Source of the DNA: Dioscorea cayenensis subsp. rotundata
Lineage: Eukaryota > Streptophyta > Magnoliopsida > Dioscoreales > Dioscoreaceae
Reading direction: 5' to 3'
Length of the DNA: 64,000 nt
Assembly (NCBI RefSeq): GCF_009730915.1
Contig: NC_052473.1
Coordinates: 18,186,100 to 18,250,099 of the forward strand
This document shows positions 1 to 13,231 of the stretch, one piece after another. The notes beneath the pieces are model-generated. The model worked only from the letters and a program-made list of their open reading frames with translations. It did not search any database and was not told where the DNA came from. The stretch's first letter is position 1. Every line of letters begins with the position of its first letter. A program made the position numbers and the translations under genes.

Positions 1-900
1 GTAGTCAAATGCAAGGCAGTAAAAGGGGAAGCCATTCAAATGTGGGGACCTTTTCCCTTGGTTTTAGGTTAAGTTAAATGAGTGTCTCCCTTTTGTTGTC
101 TCATGTACAACCATGTTTGCCACCACAAATAGTCAATTAGTTAAATTAAACTTGTGATTATGATAATAATATTTCATTAATTTAATTAGCAAGGTTTTTC
201 ATTAGTGGCACTTGACAACCAAATCTCTTTTGTTTACTTGTATATTAAAACATAGATTAGGGTTTGCCTCTAAGAGAACAAGATATGAGTGAATCATGGG
301 AGCTGTTTATTTGACTGTCTCTTTGTCACTATGCTCTTAATTAGACTCATTCCTTTTTCTTCTTATAATAATAATAATGTTATTAATAATACTCAAATCT
401 TAGTTGTTATCTTTGATAAAAATGCTTAGCATTAGAATGAGATGATGAAATTTTTAATTTTTAAATGCAAAAGTTGTTTTATTTTATTAGCACCTTCAAA
501 AATTCTTATTTGTTTATTTATTTTGACAAAATCATGTCAGGAGGAAAGGTTTGAATTTATTTATATTTTTATAAGGGCACGAACACTCTATGTCGGAAAC
601 TCGGTGCTAATAAACATTGACAAAATTCTTAAATTTTATTAGAGTCATTAGATATTATAAATAAAAATTTAATTATGATATTTATATAAAAGCTAAAAAA
701 TCTCTCACATAAAATTTAAAATTTAATTATAAGTTAATTATGTCCTTTTTTTTTGGTAATACTAATAATACATGATTTTTTTTCTAGTGCATCTTCTATA
801 ATAAATCCCATAATTCATTGCCTATAAATAATATAAATTTTATTTATTAATTTCAAAATAATTCAAACCATAAATAATTACATGATATTACATAAAAAAA
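1..900. other. AT-rich intergenic region, no gene seen
   Basis: No conserved reading frame. Short A/T runs and AAT repeats only. It is the 5' flank of the Rsm22-like gene. Confidence 0.6.
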
Positions 901-927
901 GGAAATTAAAAAGTAAATGGGAATTAT

Positions 928-1018
928 TGGGCTCAATTATTATATGGGCTCAGGCCTAACAACTACAAAGGCCCAAATCAAGGCCCATAATGTTCATCAC
1001 CTCCGCCCTAAAACCCTA
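928..1018 (+). promoter_or_regulatory. Promoter with site II cluster and telo-box
   Basis: Two TGGGCT motifs (928-933, 945-950) and two GGCCCA motifs (970-975, 982-987) are followed by AAACCCTA (1011-1018), 60 nt before the ATG of the Rsm22-like gene. Site II (TGGGCY, bound by TCP factors) combined with a telo-box is the known promoter signature of plant ribosomal-protein and mitochondrial biogenesis genes, which fits the downstream gene. The motifs are seen directly; the regulation is inferred. Confidence 0.7.
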
Positions 1019-1078
1019 GAAACCCTTTTTGAGTTTTTTCTTCTTTCGATCTCGATCTCGAGCTCGAGCTCGGCTCCA

Positions 1079-4000
1079 ATGGCGATGACAACGAAGCTAT
1101 TCAACCCGGAGACTCTCCGTGCCGCGGCGAAGCAATCCGAGGGCATCCATCTCGTCCCTCTCTCTCTTCGCCGCGCTATCAAAAAATTCCTCAGAGGTCG
1201 TTCGCTTTCTCCCAATCACCTCATTCTCTTCGTTCTTTGTTGGCCTGATTGTTTGTCTTGAATGGGTTTCAGAGAGGGAGTTGGCGCATATGAATCGAAA
1301 GGTGCTGCTTCTCTCCCAGTCTTTCAACCTCATCAAGGAGACAAACCTCCAGCTCGCGGCCTCTGCCTCTCGGGAACTCGTTGATGACCCAATGAAGTCT
1401 CTTGATGATCGTTCTGGACGTTGGAAGATCAAGTCATCTTATGGTGACATTGGTTTCAAGTATCAGGAGGATGAGACTGTTGCTTATGTGGCCTCTCGCA
1501 TGCCCGCAGTTTACTCCGCTTGCCATCGGGTTCTCAAAGAGGTCCAAAAATTGCTCCTTTTGTTTTGATATAAGGATTAGGTATTCCATTTGTTGAAAAG
1601 AACGGTTTTTTTTATGATTGTTTTTTTGTGATACAGGTGCGGCAAAGGCTGCCGGGTTTCTCGCCGACTAGTGTCTTGGATTTTGGAGCTGGACCAGGTT
1701 CTGCCCTTTGGTAATCATATTAAAAATTTTATGGATTTTTTGTTGATTGTGATCTTGTTATTTGGTCCTATTGTTTTATTTGATTCTTGATGCTCTTGAT
1801 TGTTCAGGGCAATGCGAGAAGTTTGGCCAAGGTCTTTGGAGAGGGTTAACTTGGTAGAGCCGTCTAAATCTATGCAAAGAGCAGCACAAAGTCTTTTAGG
1901 AGGTAATCAAGTCTGAGACAACATCTCATATTTTAGTTTTTCATACTTGTACTAGTTGTGCTTGTTACTTTCTTTGAAACGGTTGTTCTAGTATCTTTAG
2001 CATAACACATGCATGGATAGTTTGGAATTTATTTTAGCCTCATGGAAAGTATATACTTTGTTTACTTGAATGTTTAGTCTGGTATTAGTAATCGGTCAGG
2101 AATTGTGTCTTCTGCTTTAGGTGTAAGATTTTAAAGCATTTGATTGAGATGGTAGTAGTTGACTCACATGATATTGTTGCTTTTGGTGTAGATTTGAAAA
2201 ACTTGCCACTTATCCATAGCTATGATAGTATTCAGGCGTTGAACCGTAAACTTGAGAAGCGTGACAGAGCACATGACCTTGTAATCTCTGTGAGTGCTCT
2301 TCATGATTGGGATTCTCTTTTCATCAGTGATCTTTCCTTCTTTTCTAAGTTTTCTTCTATTTGTAAAGTCTTTATTTCTCTTTGATTGCTTCCTGAAGCA
2401 TATGATTTGTGATATTCTGAAAATATGAAACTGGCTAAACCAGCCATCTTTTACCATGCACTGCAGAATACTTCATATTTGTCCTTTAAATTGAATGGTT
2501 TTACTGTATAAATTGCATGATTATAAGCCTTTTATAGCTTGGAAGATTTTCATGGTGTTTAATTGAAATTTTGTGATCATAGTTTCTAGGGCATGGAGTC
2601 AACTCCATCCAAGGGCATAGTCATCTTGTGAATATGTGATACTTTTTGTTTCTTTATTATAATATTTCATGGTTAGGAATAACAACCATGTTTTCCATAA
2701 GCTCTTTATCAGACCTCTTATTAATTAACAAAGTATATTCACTGTTTTCACACACCAAAGTTGCTGTCTACCATATTCCTCTTTATCCCATAGAATTCTG
2801 ATTACATCTGCTCTCATATGGCATGGCTGGAATATCTTGGTGCACCAAACAGATGTTAGTCACGATGGTTATTCTAATATGAATGTTAGTTTGCTTACAT
2901 TTATCAGAGTGGCACAAACCTCACTTGTTTTGGCACTTGCCCATGGTTTTTCTGGCCTTTTTTTATTATGATTATTATGATATTTGGATTCTGTTTTGGT
3001 AATCAGAAGGAATTGCAGTGTATTTGCCTCATGATATGAACTGAAACATATGTTTGGGATCTTATACATTATGGTTTATCTTTTTTTTAAACCTAGTGAC
3101 TAGTATAGGTTTATCTTTTTTACTAACTAAAATATTTATTAATTATGCTCTTCTGTACAATTCTGTCAATATGAGAAACTCATGCTTGTGAATGCTTTAG
3201 CTAGTTTTATACGCTTGGGTGGATACCATCTAATCTTAATGCTGTTATTTATGATTTCAATATGAAGTCTTATGCGCTTGGGGAGATACCATCCTTGAGA
3301 GATCGGATTACTATAGTACGCCAACTTTGGGATCTCACACAAGATGTCCTGGTATGATTATTTCTAACCTGGTTTACATATCATTTCTAATGCTGTCAAC
3401 ATGCCATCAGGTTGAATTACGATATTTCATGTTTGCGTAGTTGTCTACATAGTTACCATATTTTCCAAATGTCAGCTTTGTTACTCTGATTGGACAAATT
3501 CATGCTTCTGCATAGGAATTGTAAAGCCTGATGATTTTTTGGTTTAACTGCTTATGTTCCTCAGGTAGACCATTTGGATGCAGGTTTGGTTAAACTCTGC
3601 ATATTCTCATTAGTGAGTTAGGTATCTATGCTTATAATTAGCTGCTCCTTCAGCTCTTTCTCAAAAAAAGAGCATTTGGAAACAATTTTTTCTTTGTCTG
3701 TTAATATATTACATTAGTACAAAAGTTCACAGATCATGGTGGCTACACAATTAAATCATTTGCCTTACCTTTTGATAAAGCTCTTTACGGTGCTTTAGAG
3801 ATAGATCTTTGACATATTGAAATCAAAATTCATCAAAATTCTGGATGATCAGCCTTGTGAAAATACTTGCCATCCAAATCGGTGGAAAGGTTTCTGCTTG
3901 ATAATCTTGTAATTGTTGTAATGTCATCCCATTAGAAGTTACTTATATTTGGCCAAATTAATACTGCTCTTTTTTTTATTATTTTTTTATATAATAATGT

Positions 4001-7000
4001 ATATCTCATTTCTTGGGCTCTTACTGTCAATTATTTTGAAGCATGAAATTTTTGTGTAGGTACTTTTGGAGCCAGGGACTCCTCATGGGTCAAAAATAAT
4101 ACGTCAAATGCGTTCATATATCCTATGGATGGCCAAGAGGGTGAGTTGATTGTTTTGTTAAAAATAGTTCATCTGTGCGGTTTTAGTCACTGTACATCAA
4201 TATGTTGATTGTTATCTATTTGTCCTTAAAGAAAAAGCCGAAAAAGAGTAAAAATTTCACAAAGTGAAGTTCCCTGTAGTGGAAAAAAAGTATTTCCTCT
4301 GAGGTAGCTAACTTGGAGAATGATGCATTTGTTGTTGCACGGTAAGTTCGAATGAATAATTGCGGACTTTATTTTAATTTTTAGAGGCTCATTCATGTTT
4401 CACCCAGCCCTTTTTCTTTTTGGAATAATTTTGTTTTATAAAAGAAAAAAAATCACTGCAGTGTCCTCATGATGGACGGTGCCCATTGGAGAACACTAGT
4501 AAATACTGTCATTTTGTTCAGCGTCTGGAGAGGACTTCATCTAACGATGCATATAAGGTTTCTTTTCTTAATTCCATCTTCTTTTAAAAAATTCATCCTC
4601 ATCAATTGGTTACTTTGATTCTAATTGTTACCTTAAAGTCAATAAATGAATCTTCAGTTAATTATCAGCAAGTGATAGAACTTATTATACCTTCAAAGAT
4701 TGAGACTTTTCCATACATTATCGATGTGGCTGGATTTTATTCATGCTTCAAACTCACAACATAACCTTGTGCAATGGCTTTTGGCTATCTTATTCACCCT
4801 CAATGTACCTTGGTTTGGTCAATCTTTGCTGGCCAGTTGCTTAACTTCTATATGTGGGAAAGGCCATGTACCTGGCTGTAACCCTTTTGCATTGGCTCAT
4901 ACCTTTGTATAGTTCAGGCCCACCCTACCTTGCTGGAGTTCTTTGTACTGGATTGCCATGTGACGCATGCTTGTAGTGTAATAAACAAGAACCACGACAA
5001 TTGAACCTTTAAACAATAACATTTGAGTGCCACCTGAGAAAGCTAATTACTTTCTCAAATTGAGAAAGGTTGATGATTTGGTTTCTTCTGGCATTACAAA
5101 ATCTGAAGACCACTCATATAGGTGCTTTTATCATGGAAAAGGTCCTTTAAGAATTGGCTCCACCAGTTCTCTTCATACTAGATTCCTGTAATTTAAAGGA
5201 TCGGATACCTAATTCACACATGCTGTACTCCTCTCCACCAACTTTTTTGAGGGCATCTTTCTCAGGCCTTGCCATCTTTTCAAGTTGCTACAGGAAACAG
5301 TTAGCAACACTTGGCTCCTGGATAGTTATATGTGCTTTTCTACACTGTTGCATATGGTCCACTGTCTTAACTTTCAAATGTTTCTGTTCATCCCTTTGTC
5401 GTCTTTCTTTGAACTTGTAAATGTCCATTGTGCTCAATGTGGGGCTTTTTATTTCAATGTTTGGCCAGATCTATATCTTGGTTGAGGCTTTTTACATTTA
5501 CGGTATTGCACACAAAATGATGTTAGTCAAAAATATCTTTATTAGCTACCTATACATGTCTGCCAGTGCTTTAATTTTCTCTCTCATCTCATTTGTTTTT
5601 TCTTTCAGCGGTCCAAGGGTGAACCATTACGAGGCTTTGAGGATGAGAAATTCTGCTTTGTCGCTTTAAGACGTGGAAAGCGGCCACAGTAAGAAAATAA
5701 TGCTACTTTGAATTAAGGCTTTTAGATATATATTGGGCATAAAACTTACTTTGATATCCAGTTAGTTATATGTTAAATTTGAGAGCTAATTACTTGGTTG
5801 TCATAATCGATATATTGCTCAACTTTTTTTAGCCTTTCTTTCCATCATTGTAGATTATGGATATTAGTTTTTTATGCCACAAGTACCAGACGGTTTTATC
5901 CAAAATCTGTCTTCTTCCTTAAGAAGTCGATATTTGTGTGCTCATTATTAGAGTCCACTTTAATAGGTTTGCAAGTCTTGCCTATAACAATCATTTCCCT
6001 CATTGATTATTGGTTATGATTAAAAGCTTGAAGTTGGCTTTTTATTGTTATGGGACCTCCTTTTTTCTTTTGGATTCATGCTTATCACAATCAAGCAGGT
6101 TGATGAACAGTTTGCCCTTCAGAATGACAAGGGGCCAATGAAACAGGCTGTTGTTGATATATTTGGAATCTAATTAACTATATCCATTTTATTTCTTCGA
6201 TGAGCCTTTTTATTTATATTATACATGCTTGATTAATTGATCCTACCTTTAAACAGGGAAGCTTGGCCGCTTGATGGAATGGAATTTGAAACATTGAAAG
6301 AACAACATGCTAAGAGAAACCCCGAAGATCTTATTATCGATTATGGTAAGAAACGATTGTCCATTTGTTTCATGTTAAACCATCACTTGTGTCAGTTCTT
6401 GCCTGTTATTTTTCTTTCACTTGTATTGTATTATCAATAGATTTACTATTGATAGCTGTCTGCTTTACTTAAACTAGATACGAAAATTCACGTGTGGCCC
6501 CTTTGAATGTAATTTGACTGGAAAATGCATAATGAGTCACAAATCACTTACTCAAAAGTCGACTATTTAGGTTCTGATTTTAGTTGAGAAAACTTTAATA
6601 AAAGGGCTCGAACTTTATCCTTTTTGATAGGTTCACACTAACATGGTCACAACATCAAGTAAAGAATGGTCAACTTGTGACTATGTACAATGAGTGTTAT
6701 TCAAACATATTTATCGTCACTTATACCGCATGATATGACCGAACACTAAATCCGGTGGCTGATTCGAATCTTGTGATTGTTTGCAGACGACCAATTTGAA
6801 ACAGAAGACGATAACATAATCTCATTCGAAGAGGATCCGGTCTTATATCCTTCCGATGTTGCAGAAACCAGCTTGTTTCACCAGGAAGACAATAACAATG
6901 ACGATGAAAAACATTGAAGAAGGATCAGAAGATCAACCTCATGCTGCTGGCCTTGGCGGTGGCTGGGGTCGGATTCTCTACATGCCTCATCGTCGAGGCA

Positions 7001-7147
7001 GGCAAGTATCAATGGACATTTGCCGGGCCACCAAAAGAGACGCTTCGGAGGGCGCCTTACAGCGTCTGGTTGTCACACAGAGCAAGAACCCGGCCCTGCA
7101 TTTCCAGGCTCGTCGATCAATCTGGGGGTGACTTATGGCCGTTTTGA
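1079..7147 (+). CDS. RSM22: Rsm22/METTL17-like mitochondrial ribosome assembly protein (frame-disrupted)
   Basis: Methyltransferase-like factor needed for assembly of the mitochondrial small ribosomal subunit. Twelve exons fit GT-AG borders: 1079-1196, 1273-1541, 1637-1710, 1808-1902, 2192-2289, 3268-3351, 4060-4140, 4232-4341, 4462-4557, 5609-5688, 6257-6345, 6787-7147, about 518 codons, normal for plant members. Exon 3 encodes the SAM motif LDFGAGPGSALW. Exon 9 encodes the CPHDGRCPL...YCHF cysteine cluster that binds an Fe-S cluster in this family. The end reads GGGWGRI...SIWG then DLWPF, the conserved C-terminus. The start ATG is the first in frame with exon 1. Exons 1-7 are clean. Exon 8 has TGA (4265) and TAG (4277) in frame and ends one base short of the phase exon 9 needs. 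Exon 12 has one base too many at A5 (6906-6910) and at G5 (about 7122-7129). Either assembly errors or early decay. Confidence 0.85.
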
Positions 7148-10100
7148 GCATATATATATATCGGTTGCATTTTCGTGGAGAAATCGATATTTTTCATTGT
7201 TATTAACCTTCATATGATTATTTCAGGCTTGAATTTAATTAAAATGAATGTATAATTAAAAATCAAGGATTTTTATTTAGTTGTTCAATCAATGAAAAGG
7301 AAAGAAGGTGAAGATGAAGCAAGTGGAATGAATGATTGTGATTACTATCTCAGTGTTATATATTGGAATATGATAGAGATTGGTATCTTTCACATTCTAA
7401 ATTAAGATTATGATTATTATTATATATTCAAATAAAAAAATACAAGATTTTATTTTAAATAACTAATAATATGAAAGTGAGTGGGAAAATGACATGCATT
7501 ATCTAATTATTTATCATTTAAACATTGTTAGAAATTTATTTTTTTTTTCAGTAATCTCTAAAGTGGAGGAACATGAGGAAATAAGATTTTAAGCTGATTT
7601 CCAAAAATGGTCCACAAGAGAAGGACATTGTGTACCATAAAGTCTTGAAAAAGCCTTTGAAATGAAATCAGATAAAAGTTTATGTTTCATTCATTGTGAT
7701 CTTTTGGCTCTTTTGGGTCCACATTCATTCATTATACACACAAATATATATAATTTATCATCTTTGGTAGTTTTAAAAAGATATTATATTATATATATAT
7801 ATAGAGTGAGGATTAAATTATATATTTAATTAAAAAAGGAATATCTATCTACAAAAGAAAAGATGATCTGAAATAAATAATGCTATGAAGGAGAAGATGA
7901 CAACTTTAAGTATAGTCTAACGAGTGTAGTTCAGTGTAGAGTTCAGATAAATTTGTGATCTTATTATTATTTTTTAAAAACTATAATTTAATTTGTTTCC
8001 CATAATATTTTTATTATTTCCATTAAATAAGTCATTTTTGACCTATGAAAAAGGTAATATTGTAATTTTGTAAATGGAGTGATTAGACATGTTGTGATAA
8101 AAACTAAAAAAAAAAATTGAAATATTTTTAGAAAAAGTGATGACTAGTGTAATGTCCCTTTCTTAAAGAGTGTGGCAAGTGGCAACTGAACACCCTTCAA
8201 TTATTAAATCATATTCTAAATCCATTTGATGTATGCTCAAGTAAATCAATTATTTACACAGTGTTTATACTTTTCAAAGTTTTTGGCATATATTCTTATC
8301 AATAAACTCAATTATTTGATAGAAATTAAAAAAAAAATACAAAATACAGTCAATCATTTATTCCACTCATCATATATTAAAATTAATTCTTGGTATCTTT
8401 TCATACTCACATAACATCAACATCACAATCCTAAAAATTACTATTCATCTCTTTGTATATATATATATAATATACAATTGTTTATGATATAAGAGTCAAA
8501 AGATAATGGCTTGACCATATGATTTCAAAATTTTCCCACAATATTATTATTATTATTATTTGGATAGATTTATTAATATTTTTCTTTATAATTTTTCATT
8601 AGCGTTGCCGTTTATATTGTTTTTGTAACTGTATTTTTTTTGTTTATTATATTTGTGATATATATATATATATATTAAAAGAATCTTTTTTATAGTATAA
8701 CATTAATGTGAAATTGCCTTACAAATGTAGTAGTTGAATAAATAAAGTTTTCAAATGGCGGAAAGAGAAATGAAGATGCATGAATTGAAAAACCAAAGAA
8801 ATTTCCATTTCACTATTTTTTGATGTATACTTTGACAAATACATCCAAAGTTTAATCACTGTCGGCAATAGTCTCAATCAACCTATATATATATATATAT
8901 ATATATATTATGTACATTAATGCACTCGTATCTCTCTATCAACATTAATTTAGTACACATTTTAATTAATTAATTAATTAATTTATTTATTTATTAATAT
9001 AATTTTGATGGAGTGCATTCAAGTGGGGGTTGGAGACAAGATGGCACTATGTGATCAATTTTTCATTCATTGATCTTGGTCCCCACTTTTGTGCATATGG
9101 ATAGTTATTGAGCTCTTTTTTTTTCTTTCTTTTTTTCTTTTTAATAAAAATTTATTTGATTTGCTTGTCTAATTTATTTATTTTCATTAAATAAATAAAT
9201 ATGTTTTGAGAGTGATATGATGAATATATGATCGGTTTTTATGAATAGATTAAGTATGAAGTTGGTTTATTTTATATTTTTGGCATCATCTATTATTCAT
9301 CTTAGTGTTATATGATTATTCTTTCTTATTAATATTATGCTACTAAACTAATCTAAGAATTATTTTATCATTAATAATTTATTATAAATAATAATTCCTT
9401 TACGTTCTATTATTTCATAATAGTCCAAAATATTATTATAAGTCACAAGAAAAGGAATCAAGACTTATAACATGAACATATTAATCTTTTTTTTTTAATA
9501 ACACAAGTAAAGCATGCATGCATTAATTAGAAAAGTAAACTCAAAAAGAAAAAAATATCAAAGTCTCTACCTACATTCTTTTATTGAATTTAATTATGAA
9601 AAAAATAAAATTAAAGTGGTGTCAAATACATCACCAAACAATTTGACAAATTGAGTTCATGGATTGAATTAATAAAATTACAAGTCCAAACCAATAACTT
9701 GGAAACACTTCAACTAATCTCAATTAAGTTCTTAATTATATTATCTTGGTTAGGTGAATTAATTGAATAATATCTTATTTCAACTTTTCCTTTTCTTTTC
9801 TTTGTAGATGATGATGAATGAGATGTTACTAATTAAGAATAAATTTCATTAATTAAACTCATCAATTAATCACGTTTTTAGCTTTATTATTATTTTTTAT
9901 TATTTTGAGGAATAGTTATTAAGTGAGTTTTATTTGGGAAAAGATGAGAAAAAAAAGAATAAAGTTAAATTCTATTCTTATCAAATATTTTAGGTGAGTA
10001 CTAAAGAATATCATTTCATTCTCATGTCTTATTATTGCATGTGAATGACTAAACTTATTGAATGCTATATTAGTTATTCTTTGGAATGGAATACTATTAT

Positions 10101-10557
10101 TTTCTTTGGGTGTTATTTTCTTAGAATCTTATACTTTTGGTTGTTATTCTTGCTATTAAAGAATTAATTATTTCCTGTCAAGTTTATAATACAATGTCAT
10201 TTATAAGGTTATATATGTATATAAATATATTTATATTTAAAAACATACATATAACTTAGACATACTCCATGATTATATTCGTTTACTTATTATTATTTTT
10301 TAAATTATAACAATATTATTAAACGTATATATATATATATATATATATATTAGGAAAATATATTGAGATGAAAGTGATAGGGAGATAAGAAGCATATGAT
10401 AGAAATGTTTAAAGAAAAGTAAAGATAGAGATGAAAATGAAAGAGAGTTCTTATCTAATGAAAATATTTATATATATTAAAAAAATATGTTTAAAAATGC
10501 AAAGAGAGGTCAACATCATTTAACAATCAAACGGACTTCAATGTCATTGCCAACCCC

Positions 10558-10588
<31 letters not shown>

Positions 10589-10809
10589 TCACAAATACGA
10601 CAGTGGTTGTCAAGTGTGTACATTTAATGCACCTTACGGATGATGCAGAGTTCGAGTTGCAAGCTCAAACCTATAATCAGGGACCTCCGTAAGATTTGAA
10701 TTTAAGACATTTTGAATGTCCTACACCAATACTTATTACAATGGGGTCAATGTTACTGGGTTATGATTTTTTTTATCAAAAACATATTATTATTAGTCAA
10801 TACTATCGG

Positions 10810-10843
<34 letters not shown>

Positions 10844-11975
10844 ATCACCAAGTTACAATACTAGCCCTTTTTTTTGGGTAATTAACTTCTTAAAAACGAT
10901 TCAATCAGTGAAGAGAAAAGGAAAAAAGAAATAATGAAAACCATGATCATTATTGAGACTAAAACTCTTGTCAAAATTAAACAAAAAAGAGTTTGTTTTT
11001 AATTTATTTTATTATTTAATTTGAAAGTAGGTCATCCATGGTTCACAATTTTTAACCATGTGTTATTGTAGTTGTTAGTTGCATGTTTACCAATCAAGTT
11101 CACTAATTGTCAACTCTTGTCCTCAATCTTCAAAAATTAACCACTATGAAAAGATTGCTTATATATATATATATATACACATATAAATTAATTAGTATTC
11201 TTAAATAAATTTAGATTAAATAAATATCACATAAAAATATATAAATTTTATAAATATTTATTTTAATGATAATATTGGTATTTTAAAACACCATATATAT
11301 GCACCCTTTTCTTATTTTTTTAATATATTTGTACTATATATTATAACTCTATAACTCCATAAGTCCATATTTAATATTTGGAGTTATCACATAAAAATAT
11401 ATAATGTTTATGCAACATTTTTTTTAAAAAAAATTCATCATAAAGTTTAGAGAAAAATACAAGACACTCTCAAACAAAAAATAAAATTTACATTTGTTAC
11501 ACTTTAGAGTATATTTTCACCCAAATATATATATATATATATAAAAATTATAAATATCTAAATAATAAAATTTGCATATCCAAAACACTAGTACCACTTT
11601 TTGCTTTATATATTATATTATTATTATTATTATTATTATTTAAGAGGATTTTGATGGATACAAGGGTAGATTAATATCAAGGTGGAAAACCACAAGTTTT
11701 CTTTTTAAAGATTCAATGTTCACTTTTCCTTTTTGGCATCTCTTCAGTGAAAAGAATACCTCCCAATTGTGTTCTAAATTAATAAATAAACTATAAATAA
11801 AAAAATTAAATTTAAAGAATCTCATGCACCACCACTTCCCATATTTCTCACACCATTAGCCCTTTTATTATATATTATATATATATATAAATATATACCT
11901 AAGAGTAACATAATAAATGAGGGGTTGTTATTTATAAAATTCATATAATTCCATATAAAATATTTCATTACGTCT
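7148..11975. other. AT-rich intergenic spacer with microsatellites
   Basis: No coding region recognised. It holds (AT)n runs (8884-8908, 10329-10350, 11159-11176), a (TTA)n run (10559-10588) and an (ATA)n run (10813-10841). There is no CpG-rich or conserved segment. Confidence 0.6.
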
Positions 11976-12561
11976 ATTCTTTTTAGGGGTGGCAAAAATT
12001 CGGGTCCGGACAAAACCGGGATCCTGAGACTACTAATATCAAAATAGAAAAACTTGTGTCCGGACTCGGCCCGGTTTTAAATCAGGACAAAAGCTTGATA
12101 TGCTCCAAAACCCGGTTTATTTTTAAAAAGCGGGTTGTCGGGATGTCCGAAAATTTTTCTACGAGATTCTATAAGTTATTTTTAAGTTAGTTCGAAATAT
12201 TAAATTACTACTGAAAAATAATTTAATTACATTAAATGTACATTAATAATCCAAAACTCAGCTCAAATTATAGAAAAATCTAAGTCTTAATAGAAAAAGC
12301 AATAGATGTTTAAAGTTTTTAGAAGAATGAGAGCTTTCAAAAACAGATGGGCTAAGGTTGTGAGGACTTTTTAAAGTTTTAGAGGTTAAAAGGGACTGGT
12401 TGTCGAATTTCTATGTACGGACCCGTCGACGAAATCGGACAACTGTGTAGTCGGGACCGTACGCGATTTGGCTAAACCTATGTCCAAACCCTTTTTATTT
12501 GTGACCGACATAAATGCCCATGCGTCGGGTCGAGACAGATTATTGCCACCCCTAATTCTTT
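11976..12561. mobile_element. Non-autonomous hAT MITE with 8-bp target duplication
   Basis: The element spans 11984-12553 (570 bp). It begins TAGGGGTGGCAA and ends TTGCCACCCCTA, a perfect 12-bp terminal inverted repeat. It is flanked on both sides by the identical 8-mer ATTCTTTT (11976-11983 and 12554-12561). An 8-bp duplication plus a TAGGGGTGGCAA-type terminus is diagnostic of the hAT superfamily. No transposase is encoded, so it is a MITE or internally deleted derivative. Its interior is GC-richer (CGGGTCCGG, GACCCGTCGACG) than the host DNA. Confidence 0.88.
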
Positions 12562-12856
12562 TGGCCACTTGTTTTGCACGAATCTCAAAGCCCACATTGA
12601 TTATATATAGAATTTAATAATTTATATTTATTTTTTCCGTGGATATTCACATACGATTATCAGACGTTAGATCACGATCTATGTCAAACATTAATAAATA
12701 ATAGTATTATTTATTATACTGTTTTTAAATAGTAATTACTGTATATATTATTATAATAATTATTATTTATCAATCGTTGGATTGAGATCCAATAGCTTAT
12801 AATAAAAATTCATAAATTTTTTTTTTAATTTATGGACACCCATAAAAAATTAGTTC

Positions 12857-12858
<2 letters not shown>

Positions 12859-12904
<46 letters not shown>
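12859..12904. repeat. (AT)n microsatellite
   Basis: About 23 uninterrupted AT dinucleotides, 330 nt upstream of the VIL start codon. Further (AT)n runs at 12978-12990 and 13054-13073 make this 5' flank very AT-rich. Confidence 0.9.
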
Positions 12905-12907
<3 letters not shown>

Positions 12908-13231
12908 GAAGCGACAGAGAGAGATGCCTACTAAGCCATTGATTCCTTTCTTGTTATAAATATTATATAATAATAATATATATATATATACATATAAAAT
13001 ATAAATTTAAACTTAAATAATATTATAAAATTAATAAATGAAATAAACAAATAATATATATATATATATATACATATATCTGTTTGTGTTGTTGGTTTTG
13101 GGATTATATGCTCTTCTTTTGATGAGGAGTTGCGAAGAGGAGAGAGCAAAAGGGTTTGGTTTTTGGAAGCGAGTGAGAGAGAGAGAGGGAGAGAGGGTAA
13201 TGCGACAGGGGAGGAGCTGAAATCTTTGCCC

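Noticed and set aside
6856-7131. Separate small ORF after the Rsm22 exon-12 stop
   Set aside because: Its sequence (GGGWGRI...QARRSIWG) is the conserved Rsm22 C-terminus displaced by a one-base shift, not a new gene.
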